A stretch of 64,000 nt of DNA, taken from contig NZ_WMKZ01000018.1 of NCBI RefSeq assembly GCF_019024285.1, positions 21,216 through 85,215 on the forward strand, read 5' to 3'. This document shows, piece by piece, positions 35,731-45,673 of the stretch. The notes beneath the pieces are model-generated. The model had not been told where the DNA came from. It worked only from the letters and a program-made list of their open reading frames with translations, and made no database searches. Both the position numbers and the translations under genes were made by a program. This DNA is from Alkalihalobacterium elongatum (GTDB lineage: Bacteria; Bacillota; Bacilli; Bacillales; Bacillaceae_F). Each line of letters starts with the position of its first letter. Positions within the stretch are counted from its first letter, which is position 1.

Positions 35731-36669
35731 ATGGATAGAGAAAATATTGACCTTAGCTTCCATAGTTATATACGAGGGATTATCCTTCTTGGATTTTCGC
35801 TACTTTTATTAGCATTTATCATTTCTGGAAATATCCGATACTATATTGCTCCTAAAATGATGCCATTTATGTATTTCGCTTTAGTTGTATTTATCATTTT
35901 AGGTGTAGTACAAATCATTAGAAGTACAAGGAAAAATGATCAAGACATTGATTGTGATTGTGGTGAAGATCATTCCATGACAGGTTCACCAGTAATAAAA
36001 ATTGCTATATACTCTATCTTTGTCGCTCCCATTGTGATGGGATTTGTTCTACCAGATAAAGTTCTTGACAGTTCAGTTGCCGCTAATCGTGGTATACAAT
36101 ATGGTAGCGGTATATTAACAAAGCCAACCGACCCTAACGAGACAGCTAGTAGTACTGCACGAGCAGAAGCTTTTCTTGAAAATCCTGATGAATACTTTAG
36201 TAGCTTAGGTGAAACTGATGAGCACTATAGTGTCGAGGACTTTTATACAGAAGAAGGCTTTAACCAATACTATCTGGAACTAGCTGAAGAACTTGAAAGT
36301 CAGCAAAGAATTATTGTTACCGATGACAATTACTTAGATATAATGACCGTTTTAGACTTACACATGGATCAATTTTTAGGTAGAGAACTTGTCATCACTG
36401 GCTTTGTTTATCGTGAAGAAGAATTTGAAGATAATCAATTGGTCGTAGCTAGATTTGCGATGACTTGTTGCGTTGCAGATGCAGCAGTTTACGGGACTTT
36501 AGTCGAATCTGACTTAGCAACCGAATATGAGAATGATACGTGGGTTCATGTTTCAGGAACGCTTGATAAAACAGAATATAATGGATACCCTATACCATTA
36601 ATCCATTTAAGAGAGATTACTGTTATCGACGAACCAGAACAACCTTACGTGTTCCCAAGCTTTAGATAA
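35731..36669 (+). CDS. DUF1980 / TIGR03943 family permease partner (YcgQ-like)
   Basis: A 312-aa protein with two N-terminal helix pairs (IRGIILLGFSLLLLAFIIS and MPFMYFALVVFIILGVVQII), a cysteine cluster DCDCGEDH, another helix (IAIYSIFVAPIVMGFVLP) and a C-terminal extracytoplasmic-type beta domain with MTCCVADAAVYG. Family members occur with DUF318 permeases and are thought to be subunits of the same transporter. The Cys/His-rich motifs fit metal binding. Terminator follows. Confidence 0.85.
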   Translation: MDRENIDLSFHSYIRGIILLGFSLLLLAFIISGNIRYYIAPKMMPFMYFALVVFIILGVVQIIRSTRKNDQDIDCDCGEDHSMTGSPVIKIAIYSIFVAPIVMGFVLPDKVLDSSVAANRGIQYGSGILTKPTDPNETASSTARAEAFLENPDEYFSSLGETDEHYSVEDFYTEEGFNQYYLELAEELESQQRIIVTDDNYLDIMTVLDLHMDQFLGRELVITGFVYREEEFEDNQLVVARFAMTCCVADAAVYGTLVESDLATEYENDTWVHVSGTLDKTEYNGYPIPLIHLREITVIDEPEQPYVFPSFR

Positions 36670-36675
36670 CGAAAT

Positions 36676-36703
36676 AGAGGCTGACAAATATGTCAGCCTC
36701 TTT
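36676..36703. terminator. Bidirectional terminator between DUF1980 and trpB
   Basis: AGAGGCTGACA and TGTCAGCCTCT form a perfect stem, with a short T-run on the plus side. It lies between converging genes. Confidence 0.8.
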
Positions 36704-36714
36704 CAATTCATCTA

Positions 36715-37902
36715 TTAATACCCTTCTTGTAATAATCGCTTTACTTCGTTAACATCCTTATCACCGCGCCCTGAAATGTTAACAATAATAATATCCTCAT
36801 TACTTAAATTAGAAGCTTCCTTAAGTGCGTAAGCAACAGCATGAGCACTCTCCAATGCTGGGATAATTCCTTCAGTTCTAGCTAATGTTTGAAAAGCGTC
36901 TAATACTTCTTTTTTAGAAACAGAATAATACTCCGCACGCTCTGTTACCTTTAAAAAGCTGTGCTCTGGACCAATTCCAGGGTAATCTAACCCCGCTGAA
37001 ATCGAATGGGTAGGTAATGGATTCCCTTCCTCATCCTGCAAACATAGACATTTAAAGCCATGAATGACACCTGGTGTACCTTTTGTTAGTGTAGCCGCTT
37101 CCTCTGGCTCAACACCAACAAGCCTAACTTCCTCTTCAGGTAAGTACTCCGAAAATGCACCAATAGCGTTACTTCCTCCACCTACACAGGCAACGACTAC
37201 ATTTGGAAGTTTACCTTCTTTTTCAAGTATTTGTCGTTTTGATTCTTTACTAATTATTGACTGAAAATGGTGCACCATTGTTGGAAATGGATGTGGTCCA
37301 ACTGCCGAACCAAGAAGATAGAATGTATTTTCATAGTTTTCAACAAGATCATTTAAAGCCTCATCAACAGCATCCTTTAATCGTCCTTGACCTTTATGAA
37401 CAGGAACAACCGTTGCTCCTAGTAACTCCATTCGAAAGACATTTAATTCCTGGCGACGAATGTCTTCAGCTCCCATATATATGATACATTCCATCCCAAG
37501 CATTGCACATGCTGTAGCAGTGGCCACACCATGCTGACCAGCTCCTGTTTCAGCAATGATACGGTGAGCTCCCATTTTCTTCGCTAACAATATTTGACCA
37601 ATAACATTATTTATTTTATGAGCACCTGTATGATTTAAATCTTCTCGTTTTAAATAGATTTTTGCCCCACCACATTTTTTTGTTAATCTTTCAGCAAATG
37701 TTAAGGGGTTTTCTCTTCCAACATATTCTTTTAAATAGTACAAATATTCTTCTACAAATTCAGGATCATCTTTGTACTTATTAAAATTCTCATCTAAGCG
37801 CTCTAACACTGCATTTAATTGAGACGGTACAAAACTTCCACCAAACTCACCAAAATATCCTTTTTCATTCTTCTCTACTTTACTCATCTCTACTTTGCTC
37901 AT
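36715..37902 (-). CDS. trpB: TrpB, stand-alone tryptophan synthase beta subunit
   Basis: A 395-aa PLP enzyme with the TrpB1 features GSFVP, the PLP lysine in [25 protein letters not shown] and the C-terminal SGRGDKD. It makes L-tryptophan from serine and indole. No trpA or other trp gene is in the window, so this is an orphan copy, possibly a second TrpB. The start repeats [10 protein letters not shown], a tandem duplication of five codons. GGAGAGTATAGA precedes the first ATG. TrpB2-type features were not seen. Confidence 0.92.
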   Translation of the reverse strand: MSKVEMSKVEKNEKGYFGEFGGSFVPSQLNAVLERLDENFNKYKDDPEFVEEYLYYLKEYVGRENPLTFAERLTKKCGGAKIYLKREDLNHTGAHKINNVIGQILLAKKMGAHRIIAETGAGQHGVATATACAMLGMECIIYMGAEDIRRQELNVFRMELLGATVVPVHKGQGRLKDAVDEALNDLVENYENTFYLLGSAVGPHPFPTMVHHFQSIISKESKRQILEKEGKLPNVVVACVGGGSNAIGAFSEYLPEEEVRLVGVEPEEAATLTKGTPGVIHGFKCLCLQDEEGNPLPTHSISAGLDYPGIGPEHSFLKVTERAEYYSVSKKEVLDAFQTLARTEGIIPALESAHAVAYALKEASNLSNEDIIIVNISGRGDKDVNEVKRLLQEGY

Positions 37903-37993
37903 TCTATACTCTCCTTTAAAGCGAAAAATTATAATATTAACATAATATTATGACTATTTTTATTCTAACAGGTTTATAACCTTGTGACAATCC

Positions 37994-39622
37994 CTAATGA
38001 TTGCTTACACCAATGGTAGATTCTGTTTTAGGCTGATTTACAATTTCTAACTGATCGTCTTGTTTTAATAAGAAATAATGAACACTATCGACTAGCGCAT
38101 ACCAACTAGCTTTAATAATATTACCTGACACACCAATCGTACTCCACTTTTCAATACCGTCTGATGACTCAATGAGAACACGAACTCTTGAGGCTGTTGC
38201 ATCCGTTTCATCTAAGACACGAACTTTATAGTCTGATAAGTACATCTTATTAATACAAGGATAAAATTGTTCAAGTGCTTTTCGTAATGCGTGATCAAGT
38301 GCATTTACAGGGCCATTTCCTTCTGCAGCCGTCAATACTTCCTGATTATTTACAACGAGCTTAACGACCGCTTCCGTAGTAAAAGCTTCATCACCATTAT
38401 TCTCAATAAAAATTTTAAAATGATCTAGTTTAAAAAATTCTAGATGTTCACCCAGTCCTTTTTTTACCACTAGTTCGAAAGAAGCTTCGGCAGCCTCATA
38501 CTGATAGCCGTTTAGTTCTAACTCTTTAATTTGTTCAATAATTTTCTTTGTTGCTGGATTATTCTTATCTAAATTAAGGTTCCACTCTTTTGCTTTAAAA
38601 AGAACATTACTCTGACCAGAAAGTTCAGAAACTAGCACTCTTCGTTTATTTCCAATAGCCTCTGGCTCGATATGTTCATAAGTTTCAGGATGTTTTAATA
38701 CAGCGCTGACATGCATGCCCCCTTTATGAGCAAAAGCGCTTTTTCCTACGAATGGCTGATTACTTGGTGGAACTTGATTTGCAATTTCATGTACATATTT
38801 TGATACTGAAGTTAAGTTAGTTAACTCATGGGACTCAATACAGGTATACCCCATCTTTAACTGTAAGTTTGGAATAACTGAAATAAGGTTTACATTTCCA
38901 CAGCGCTCACCGTACCCATTAATTGTACCCTGCACATGTGTAGCCCCAGCTTGAACTGCTGCAATCGTATTTGCTACAGCTAGCTCTCCATCATTGTGAC
39001 AATGGATCCCTACTTGAATTGAAAGTTCCTGTACGACATGCTGTACAATTGACAGGACTTCATGTGGTAACGAGCCCCCATTTGTATCACAGAGCGTTAC
39101 ACAGTCAGCTCCAGCTTCTTCTGCCTTCTTAATTGCTTGGATGGCGTATTTATCATTCCTCTTATAACCATCAAAAAAATGTTCAGCATCAAAAATAACT
39201 TCTAAACCATTCTCTTTTAAAAATTTAACAGAGTCATAAATCATGGCTAAATTCTCTTCAAGTGTCGTTTGCAATGCATGTGTTACTTGAAAGTCCCACG
39301 TCTTACCGAAAATTGCAACAGATTTCACACCACTTTCTAAAATTCGCTGCAAGTTTTGATCTTCATCAGCAGTAACTCCCATACGACGTGTACTACCAAA
39401 AGCTGTAATTCTTGCATTCTTTAAATCAAGATCTTTTACTCTTTCAAAGAAATTCATATCCTTTGGATTACTACCAGGCCAACCACCTTCTATGTAGTGA
39501 ACCCCCAACTCATCTAGCTTCTTTGTAATTTTTAGCTTGTCATCGACGGATAAGCTAACTCCCTCACCTTGCGTGCCATCTCTTAGTGTTGTGTCGTATA
39601 ATAACACATTTTGGCTGCTCAT
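37994..39622 (-). CDS. cimA: CimA, (R)-citramalate synthase
   Basis: A 542-aa alpha-IPM-synthase-type enzyme that condenses pyruvate and acetyl-CoA to citramalate, giving 2-oxobutanoate for isoleucine without threonine. Motifs are YDTTLRDGTQGEGVSLS, TLCDTNGGSLP and HCHNDGELAVANT, followed by a regulatory LeuA-dimer domain. The length and the wider sequence fit the CimA (TIGR00977) type rather than LeuA. I used ATG 39622; an in-frame GTG four codons earlier is part of the GGGAG site. Confidence 0.9.
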   Translation of the reverse strand: MSSQNVLLYDTTLRDGTQGEGVSLSVDDKLKITKKLDELGVHYIEGGWPGSNPKDMNFFERVKDLDLKNARITAFGSTRRMGVTADEDQNLQRILESGVKSVAIFGKTWDFQVTHALQTTLEENLAMIYDSVKFLKENGLEVIFDAEHFFDGYKRNDKYAIQAIKKAEEAGADCVTLCDTNGGSLPHEVLSIVQHVVQELSIQVGIHCHNDGELAVANTIAAVQAGATHVQGTINGYGERCGNVNLISVIPNLQLKMGYTCIESHELTNLTSVSKYVHEIANQVPPSNQPFVGKSAFAHKGGMHVSAVLKHPETYEHIEPEAIGNKRRVLVSELSGQSNVLFKAKEWNLNLDKNNPATKKIIEQIKELELNGYQYEAAEASFELVVKKGLGEHLEFFKLDHFKIFIENNGDEAFTTEAVVKLVVNNQEVLTAAEGNGPVNALDHALRKALEQFYPCINKMYLSDYKVRVLDETDATASRVRVLIESSDGIEKWSTIGVSGNIIKASWYALVDSVHYFLLKQDDQLEIVNQPKTESTIGVSNH

Positions 39623-39930
39623 TTTTACTCCCACTCTCCTAGCATACTCTCTTCTATAAGTATAATTTGAGGCTTTTTAATATATCTGATTATTGCATTA
39701 AAGTATAACACATCAAACAAAAAAAGACTATGTAGCATTCTAAATTTTCAGTTAGTTTTTATTATTCTTTCATTGTTATGAATATACAACAATATCTATA
39801 AGAAATCTTATAATATGTATGTGTATAATTGTCTTTATACACGAACCACAATCTCTACTTAAATAAACGAGCCAATAATAAAAGCGTAACAGACGATTTT
39901 GTCCATTACGCTTGGTTGTTAAATTTGTAA
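39623..39930. other. 308-nt gap between cimA and thiolase gene
   Basis: The gap holds GTGTATAA-ttgtct-TTATACAC (39821-39842), a perfect 8-bp inverted repeat of unknown role, and the thiolase terminator at 39882-39914. No T-box signature (AGGGTGGNACCGCG) was found upstream of cimA. Confidence 0.6.
39882..39914 (-). terminator. Terminator of the thiolase gene
   Basis: AAGCGTAA and TTACGCTT with an inner GAC/GTC pair form the stem; the minus-strand T-tract is short. It lies 17 nt after the stop. Confidence 0.65.
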
Positions 39931-41118
39931 TTAAGCTTTTTCAACTACTGTCGCTACACCTTGTCCACCACCGATACATAACGTAGCAAGTCCGTATTTT
40001 CCATCACGACGTTTTAATTCATGAAGTAGGGATACAAGAACCCGAGCACCACTTGCACCGATTGGATGTCCTAATGCAATTGCGCCTCCATTTACGTTCA
40101 GAATATCCTTTGAGAATTCTAAATCACGCCCCACAGCTAATGCTTGAGCTGCAAAGGCTTCGTTTGCTTCAATCAGATTTAAGTCTGATAAGGCGATTCC
40201 AGCTTTTTCTAAAGCTTTTTTCGTAGCAGGTACTGGACCGATTCCCATTATAGCAGGATCGACTGCTGCACTTGCGTTTCCACGAATAACTGCAAGTGGA
40301 GTTACACCTAGCTCATCAGCTTTTTTACGACTCATTACAACAACTGCTGCAGCACCATCATTTAACCCTGAAGCATTACCTGCTGTTACACTTCCATCCT
40401 TTTTAAATGCTGGGCGGAGTTTACCCAATGTCTCAGCTGTCGTTCCAGCTTTTACATATTCATCTGTATCAAAAACGATTGCATCGCCTTTTCGTTGTGG
40501 AATTTCAACTGGAACAATTTCACCCTTGAATTTACCGTCCGCAATTGCTTTAGCTGCTTTCTGTTGGCTCCATGCAGCGAATTCATCTTGTTCTTCACGA
40601 GTTAGCTCGTACTTGTCACATAGGTTTTCTGCTGTAACACCCATATGATAATCATTGAAAGCACAGGTTAATCCGTCGTACACCATGCTGTCAATTAACT
40701 TCTGGTCACCCATACGGAACCCGTCTCTAGCTCCCATTGACAAGTATGGAGCCTGACTCATATTCTCCATCCCCCCAGCAACAACTACTTCCGCATCGCC
40801 AGCAAGAATAGCTTGAGTGGCCAAATGTACAGCTTTTAATCCAGATCCACACACCTTGTTAATTGTCAAAGAAGGAGTGTGTTGCGGTAGCCCTGCCTCT
40901 ATAGCCGCTTGTCTGGCTGGATTTTGTCCTAAGCCTGCTTGAAGAACATTCCCCATAATAACCTCGTCAACTTGATCCGCAGCAATTCCTGCTCTTTCCA
41001 AAGCAGACTTAATAACAGTTGCCCCTAATTTCGTCGCCTTCACACCTTTTAAACTACCACCAAAACTACCAATAGGTGTCCTGACAGCGCTTGCAATCAC
41101 TACTTCGATGTTACTCAT
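39931..41118 (-). CDS. Acetyl-CoA C-acetyltransferase (thiolase)
   Basis: A 395-aa thiolase. Catalytic Cys90 is in [11 protein letters not shown], and [21 protein letters not shown] and CIGGGQG contain the other active-site residues. Degradative and biosynthetic thiolases cannot be told apart here; fatty-acid or acetoacetyl-CoA metabolism is likely. The ATG at 41118 with AAGGGAG upstream was preferred to an in-frame start 102 nt earlier that lacks a site. It stands alone with no linked dehydrogenase. Confidence 0.9.
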   Translation of the reverse strand: MSNIEVVIASAVRTPIGSFGGSLKGVKATKLGATVIKSALERAGIAADQVDEVIMGNVLQAGLGQNPARQAAIEAGLPQHTPSLTINKVCGSGLKAVHLATQAILAGDAEVVVAGGMENMSQAPYLSMGARDGFRMGDQKLIDSMVYDGLTCAFNDYHMGVTAENLCDKYELTREEQDEFAAWSQQKAAKAIADGKFKGEIVPVEIPQRKGDAIVFDTDEYVKAGTTAETLGKLRPAFKKDGSVTAGNASGLNDGAAAVVVMSRKKADELGVTPLAVIRGNASAAVDPAIMGIGPVPATKKALEKAGIALSDLNLIEANEAFAAQALAVGRDLEFSKDILNVNGGAIALGHPIGASGARVLVSLLHELKRRDGKYGLATLCIGGGQGVATVVEKA

Positions 41119-41251
41119 TTTGTCGTTCTCCCTTCCGTTCTTCCCTTTTTGTTTGTATGCTAACAATATATCTACTGAATGAGCGTACGCTCGACAACTT
41201 CCTTTCTTAATAGTATACACAAATGATTAAACATATGTATAGTAATATCTC

Positions 41252-41291
41252 AATATTCAGGCTCCTCTTCCAAGAAAAGGAGCCTGAATAT
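41252..41291. terminator. Long stem-loop between thiolase and cstA genes
   Basis: ATATTCAGGCTCCT pairs with AGGAGCCTGAATAT around an 11-nt loop (14-bp perfect stem). It follows the cstA stop on the minus strand but has a weak T-tract. Confidence 0.6.
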
Positions 41292-41300
41292 CATCTATCA

Positions 41301-42902
41301 TTATGAAGTCTTCGTACGTTTACCAATGGAACGCCAACCTTCTATTCCTAAGAAGATACATAAAATAAACAATACTAAACCTGAACCAAATAACAACCAA
41401 TTTTTTAATAAGAAGTTATTATACATGAGGACTCCCAATGCTGACACTGTAACAACGAACATAAAGAACATAGGGATAACAACATAGTATGCTTTAGCAC
41501 CAATTTTTATTAACCATACAGATACAGCTAATAAAGCTAAAGCCCCAAGCATTTGGTTTGCTGACCCAAATAGCGGCCAAACTCTTTCCCATGTACCAGA
41601 CAATGCAAGTGCACCTGCCCCAATTAATCCGGCAAGAGTGGCAACATGGTTATTTTTCACTGCAGGAATATGTTCTTCCCCTAACTCCTGAATCGCATAT
41701 CTCATAAGACGTGTAGCTGAATCTAGTGTTGTTAGTAAGAATGCTGAAGCTGTCAGCGCCGTAAATGTAGTCGCTACCGTTAAGTCAATTCCCCAATGTG
41801 ACATAAAGTAACCAATACCTGCAGAGAATGTACCAATCGGTCCACCTAGTTCTGCCATTCTTGCAGCGAAATCAGCTTGTGTTAAATATGCAACTGCACC
41901 AATTGCAATAATAGCTAAAAAGGCTTCTAACAACATTGACCCATAAGCAATAAACTTACCATTCTTCTCATTATCTAATTGTTTTGCTGTCGTTCCAGAA
42001 GAAACAAGTGAATGAAACCCTGAAATCGCACCACATGCAATTGTAATAAATAAGATTGGGAATAAGAATCCTAACGTTTCATGGTTAAATCCAGTATAAG
42101 CTGGGAGTTGTATCGTAGGTGCTGCAATAATAATTCCTAGTGTCGCCCCAGCAATCATTCCATATAATAGGAAAGCATTTAAATAGTCACGGGGTTGTAA
42201 CAATACCCAAACAGGGAGAATAGATGCGATATAAGCATAGATCAATAAGATAAACGACCATGTTACAGCACTTAATTCTAATGGAAACGAAATCCCGACC
42301 CACACACTAATTAACATGGCAACTACACCTAAAATACTAGCAATTGGCAGGCTCAAACGAATTTGATTGATGATAAAACCAAACACAAGTGCCACCCCAA
42401 TAAATAATACAGAAGCTGTCGCTGCTTCTGGAACAGCTACAAATGTATTTGCAACAAGTATAATAAATACACCCACAATTAGTATTAATGTGGCAATGGA
42501 GAAGATCAGAAATAGGACTTGACCGCGTTTACCAATGTACTCACGAATAATTTCTCCGATCGATTTAGCCTTGTGACGCACCGAGGCCTGTAACGAAGTA
42601 TAATCATGTACACCACCAATAAAAATACTACCTATAAGGATCCAAAGGACAGCAGGTAACCAACCAAAGAAGGCAGCAGTAATTGGACCAACTATCGGTC
42701 CACCACCTGCTATCGTTGCGAAGTGATGTCCTAATAAAACAGGTTTTTTTGCTGGAACATAATCCACACCATCATACATTTCATTAGCAGGTGTTTTTCG
42801 ATTCGGATCAACCTTCATTTGTCTCTCTAGAAATCTACCATACGTAAAATAAGCAATAAGTAGAATAAGACCAGATATTAATAACAATGTGAGTAAATTC
42901 AT
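41301..42902 (-). CDS. cstA: CstA-family carbon starvation / pyruvate transporter
   Basis: A 533-aa membrane protein with about 14 helices. It starts with the CstA-type MNLLTLLLISGLILLIAYFTYG and carries GHHFATIAGGGPIVGPITAAFFGWLP and GSIFIGGVHDYTSL, which are diagnostic. Related proteins import pyruvate or peptides under starvation. It is the third gene of an operon with two small genes upstream. A clear GGGGGAA site lies before the ATG, 15 nt after the preceding stop. Confidence 0.9.
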   Translation of the reverse strand: MNLLTLLLISGLILLIAYFTYGRFLERQMKVDPNRKTPANEMYDGVDYVPAKKPVLLGHHFATIAGGGPIVGPITAAFFGWLPAVLWILIGSIFIGGVHDYTSLQASVRHKAKSIGEIIREYIGKRGQVLFLIFSIATLILIVGVFIILVANTFVAVPEAATASVLFIGVALVFGFIINQIRLSLPIASILGVVAMLISVWVGISFPLELSAVTWSFILLIYAYIASILPVWVLLQPRDYLNAFLLYGMIAGATLGIIIAAPTIQLPAYTGFNHETLGFLFPILFITIACGAISGFHSLVSSGTTAKQLDNEKNGKFIAYGSMLLEAFLAIIAIGAVAYLTQADFAARMAELGGPIGTFSAGIGYFMSHWGIDLTVATTFTALTASAFLLTTLDSATRLMRYAIQELGEEHIPAVKNNHVATLAGLIGAGALALSGTWERVWPLFGSANQMLGALALLAVSVWLIKIGAKAYYVVIPMFFMFVVTVSALGVLMYNNFLLKNWLLFGSGLVLFILCIFLGIEGWRSIGKRTKTS

Positions 42903-42917
42903 GTCTTATTTCCCCCT

Positions 42918-43427
42918 TTAATTGACTTTAAAGTGCTGCATATACTCTCTCCCTTTCCTATTTACATACACTTCTTTATTCTGTACATGTACAAGACCTA
43001 CATAACACTCAAGCCAGCCATTCATACCAAACTTCAAAAATTTAAGTTTTTTGAGTTTCTTCACCTCCTTAACAACATCTTTTTCTATAGGCTTGTTCGT
43101 TATAATGACTCCTAGAAGAATAGAAGACATATGTTCATTATGAGATGGAACATATGATGAACTACTTTTAAGTAATTCTTTTGCAAACGTCTGGACATCA
43201 TCTTTAGTGACTTCAGCATCTTTTTCCCAAACGAATACATACTGCTGATTATCTACGCCCCAAATTGGAATTGACTTTGACATAAAGTATTTTTCGTCAC
43301 GTCTTTTGTATTCCGCATAAAACGAAATGGGGATACTCCCAAGCCTTTTCTCTTTATAGATATTAAAGTGACGACTATATTTCTCTACTATTTCATCAAG
43401 ATAACTATTGGAAACCGTTACACTCAA
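42918..43427 (-). CDS. Hypothetical protein upstream of cstA
   Basis: A 169-aa soluble protein without a recognisable family, helix or signal peptide. The start is a TTG at 43427, with AGGTGG about 7 nt upstream; no ATG or GTG is available near it. The middle contains SKSIPIWGVDNQQYVFVW and the C-terminal half is rich in lysine (VKKLKKLKFLKFG). It lies 11 nt after the small CC-motif gene and 15 nt before cstA, so it is most likely co-transcribed with them. Confidence 0.7.
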   Translation of the reverse strand: MSVTVSNSYLDEIVEKYSRHFNIYKEKRLGSIPISFYAEYKRRDEKYFMSKSIPIWGVDNQQYVFVWEKDAEVTKDDVQTFAKELLKSSSSYVPSHNEHMSSILLGVIITNKPIEKDVVKEVKKLKKLKFLKFGMNGWLECYVGLVHVQNKEVYVNRKGREYMQHFKVN

Positions 43428-43438
43428 GAGCTCACCAC

Positions 43439-43747
43439 CTAAAATCGTTTTAATCCTGTAGCTGTAATTCCTTTAAAGAATGGAATTTTTGACAATTGAA
43501 ATTGGACTTCATTGTTTTTAAACGTTAAGCTTTTTTCTACAAATATAACGATTTCATCATATTGATACATTGAAAAACGTCCTGAATTCGATGGTTTCTT
43601 TAAATGTACCTGTAATTCTTGTACACTACCTACACAACATTTGGTAGCGCTTTCAAAGAGGCCAACAGTGACAACCTTCCCTTCTCTTTTTACCCAATCT
43701 AATGCTTTCTCACTAAAATGAAAGGTTAAGTTTGTATTTCCAATCAT
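43439..43747 (-). CDS. Small protein with CC motif (HesB-like CC/Se family suspected)
   Basis: A 102-aa protein starting MIGNTNLTFHFSEKALDWV. A double cysteine ATKCCVG near residue 37 with the preceding VTVGLFES resembles the 'CC/Se motif' small HesB/IscA-like proteins, in which one Cys can be selenocysteine. That assignment is from memory and uncertain. A very strong GGGAGGG precedes two consecutive ATGs; the second (43747) has the better spacing. First gene of the operon with the unknown protein and cstA. Confidence 0.6.
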   Translation of the reverse strand: MIGNTNLTFHFSEKALDWVKREGKVVTVGLFESATKCCVGSVQELQVHLKKPSNSGRFSMYQYDEIVIFVEKSLTFKNNEVQFQLSKIPFFKGITATGLKRF

Positions 43748-43893
43748 CATCCCTCCCTTATTATTCTTATACTTATTATGAGCAAGTCATAATTATTAAA
43801 GTTTTCTAAAACAATATTGGGGAATATAAAAGAACCCTCCATGTTTAATTTTTAGTCATAACTAACAGAATAATCTAACAATTATATACAAAC

Positions 43894-43997
43894 AAAAAAG
43901 GACTAACTCCTTAAATGTGATACACACCTATAGAATTTCACGTAGCATTTTGCGCCACTATTCTATAAAATGGTACATCCATTGAGTTAGCCTTTTT
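43894..43997 (-). repeat. Long imperfect hairpin (about 104 nt) after the EIIA gene
   Basis: AAAAAGGCTAACTC and GAGTTAGTCCTTTTTT pair at the ends; TATAGAAT/ATTCTATA and GTGGC/GCTAC pair inside, so nearly the whole segment can fold back. On the minus strand it ends in T6 and could terminate the EIIA transcript, but it is far larger than a normal terminator and resembles a miniature inverted-repeat element. Confidence 0.6.
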
Positions 43998-44008
43998 CAT
44001 CTTTACTT

Positions 44009-44521
44009 TTATTCTGCCTTCATAGAGAATGTTACGATTGGTGTTTTACCTGCAGTGACTTCAGTGACTTGTTCCAAATTCATCGACTTAACTTGATCGG
44101 CATTCGTAATAACAATTGGTGTAATGGTGCTAGCAGCTTTTTCTTTTATTAACTCAAGAGAAAACTCAACTAATTTTGTACCAACTTGTACTTTATCTCC
44201 CTCTTTAACAAAAACCTCAAAGCCTTCACCTTTCATATTAACTGTCTCTATTCCAATATGAATGAGTACCTCTGCACCACTTAATGAACGTATACCAATG
44301 GCATGCTTTGTAGGAAACACTTGTATGATTTCACCTTCTACTGGTGAAACAACTTCTCCATTACTAGGTTCAACTGCAAAACCGTCACCGATCATCTTTT
44401 GCGCAAATGTCGGATCAGGTACATCTTCAACTTTTACATATGTACCATTCATTGGCGAATGCAGCACTTCTTCACTCGGTACTTCCTTTTTCTTATCTAG
44501 TCCAAATAGTTTTTTTAACAT
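44009..44521 (-). CDS. PTS system glucose-specific EIIA domain protein
   Basis: A 170-aa stand-alone EIIA-Glc protein. Active-site histidines are H88 ([17 protein letters not shown], the phosphorylated one) and H73 (TKHAIGI). The first about 20 residues are a lysine-rich amphipathic tail. It can phosphorylate EIIB/IIC partners for glucose or other sugars lacking their own IIA. No other pts gene is near. The ATG at 44521 has AGAGGTGA upstream; a TTG six nt earlier is less likely. Confidence 0.92.
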   Translation of the reverse strand: MLKKLFGLDKKKEVPSEEVLHSPMNGTYVKVEDVPDPTFAQKMIGDGFAVEPSNGEVVSPVEGEIIQVFPTKHAIGIRSLSGAEVLIHIGIETVNMKGEGFEVFVKEGDKVQVGTKLVEFSLELIKEKAASTITPIVITNADQVKSMNLEQVTEVTAGKTPIVTFSMKAE

Positions 44522-44767
44522 ATCCAATCACCTCTACTTGTATATACAACTAAAGAGTAATAGTAAATACTTATTTTGTCAAAGCTTTACTACTCTAGTT
44601 CTAATATTTTGTAATGTTCCCTAATCTGTAGAAATAAAAACAATGAAACATATATTGAATATTCATAATTTCCAAACAATTATTAGGCTTACTTTGCAAC
44701 AATTAACCAAAACACGAATGAAAATGAAAAAAAGCAAAAAAAAGTTCGTTAAATTTATCAAATTGCC

Positions 44768-44796
44768 TTACATTAAAAAAATGATTGTGCTATAAT
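44768..44796 (+). promoter_or_regulatory. Sigma-A promoter of xpt
   Basis: TTACAT, 17-nt spacer, TATAAT preceded by TGC, an extended -10. Transcription should start about 20 nt before the purine aptamer. Confidence 0.7.
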
Positions 44797-44823
44797 CACT
44801 TCATCAACAGATCAAAAAAATAA

Positions 44824-44893
44824 ACTCGTATAATTGTTGGGAATATGGCCCAAAAGTCTCTACCGAATTGCCGTTAACAATTCGACTACGAGT
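44824..44893 (+). promoter_or_regulatory. Purine riboswitch (guanine/hypoxanthine type) of xpt
   Basis: ACTCGTATAAT, GGGAATATGGCCC, AAGTCTCTACCGAATTGCCG and TTCGACTACGAGT are the conserved blocks of the aptamer, with both loop-loop segments. The specificity base in GACTA is C, which indicates guanine, hypoxanthine or xanthine rather than adenine. It controls the xpt-permease operon through the following terminator. Confidence 0.93.
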
Positions 44894-44968
44894 GAACATA
44901 TGACATCTAAGCGTAACATTCTATCGTAACTTTTATACCGTTATAATGAATATACGCGTAGTTACGGT

Positions 44969-45024
44969 TAAACCCGAATGTCAGTATTCACTCGAATAAA
45001 GTGGACTGATGTTCGGGTTTTTTA
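44969..45024 (+). terminator. Riboswitch terminator before xpt
   Basis: AAACCCGAATGTCAGT pairs with ACTGATGTTCGGGTTTTTT with small mismatches. It lies 75 nt after the aptamer and 40 nt before xpt, consistent with ligand-dependent termination. Confidence 0.8.
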
Positions 45025-45049
45025 TGTATTTGCAGTCGTCATGTTATAA

Positions 45050-45655
<606 letters not shown>

Positions 45656-45673
45656 TCAGAGGGAGAATATACG

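Noticed and set aside
39623..39900. Possible T-box leader before cimA
   Set aside because: No AGGGTGGNACCGCG block or specifier stem could be found.
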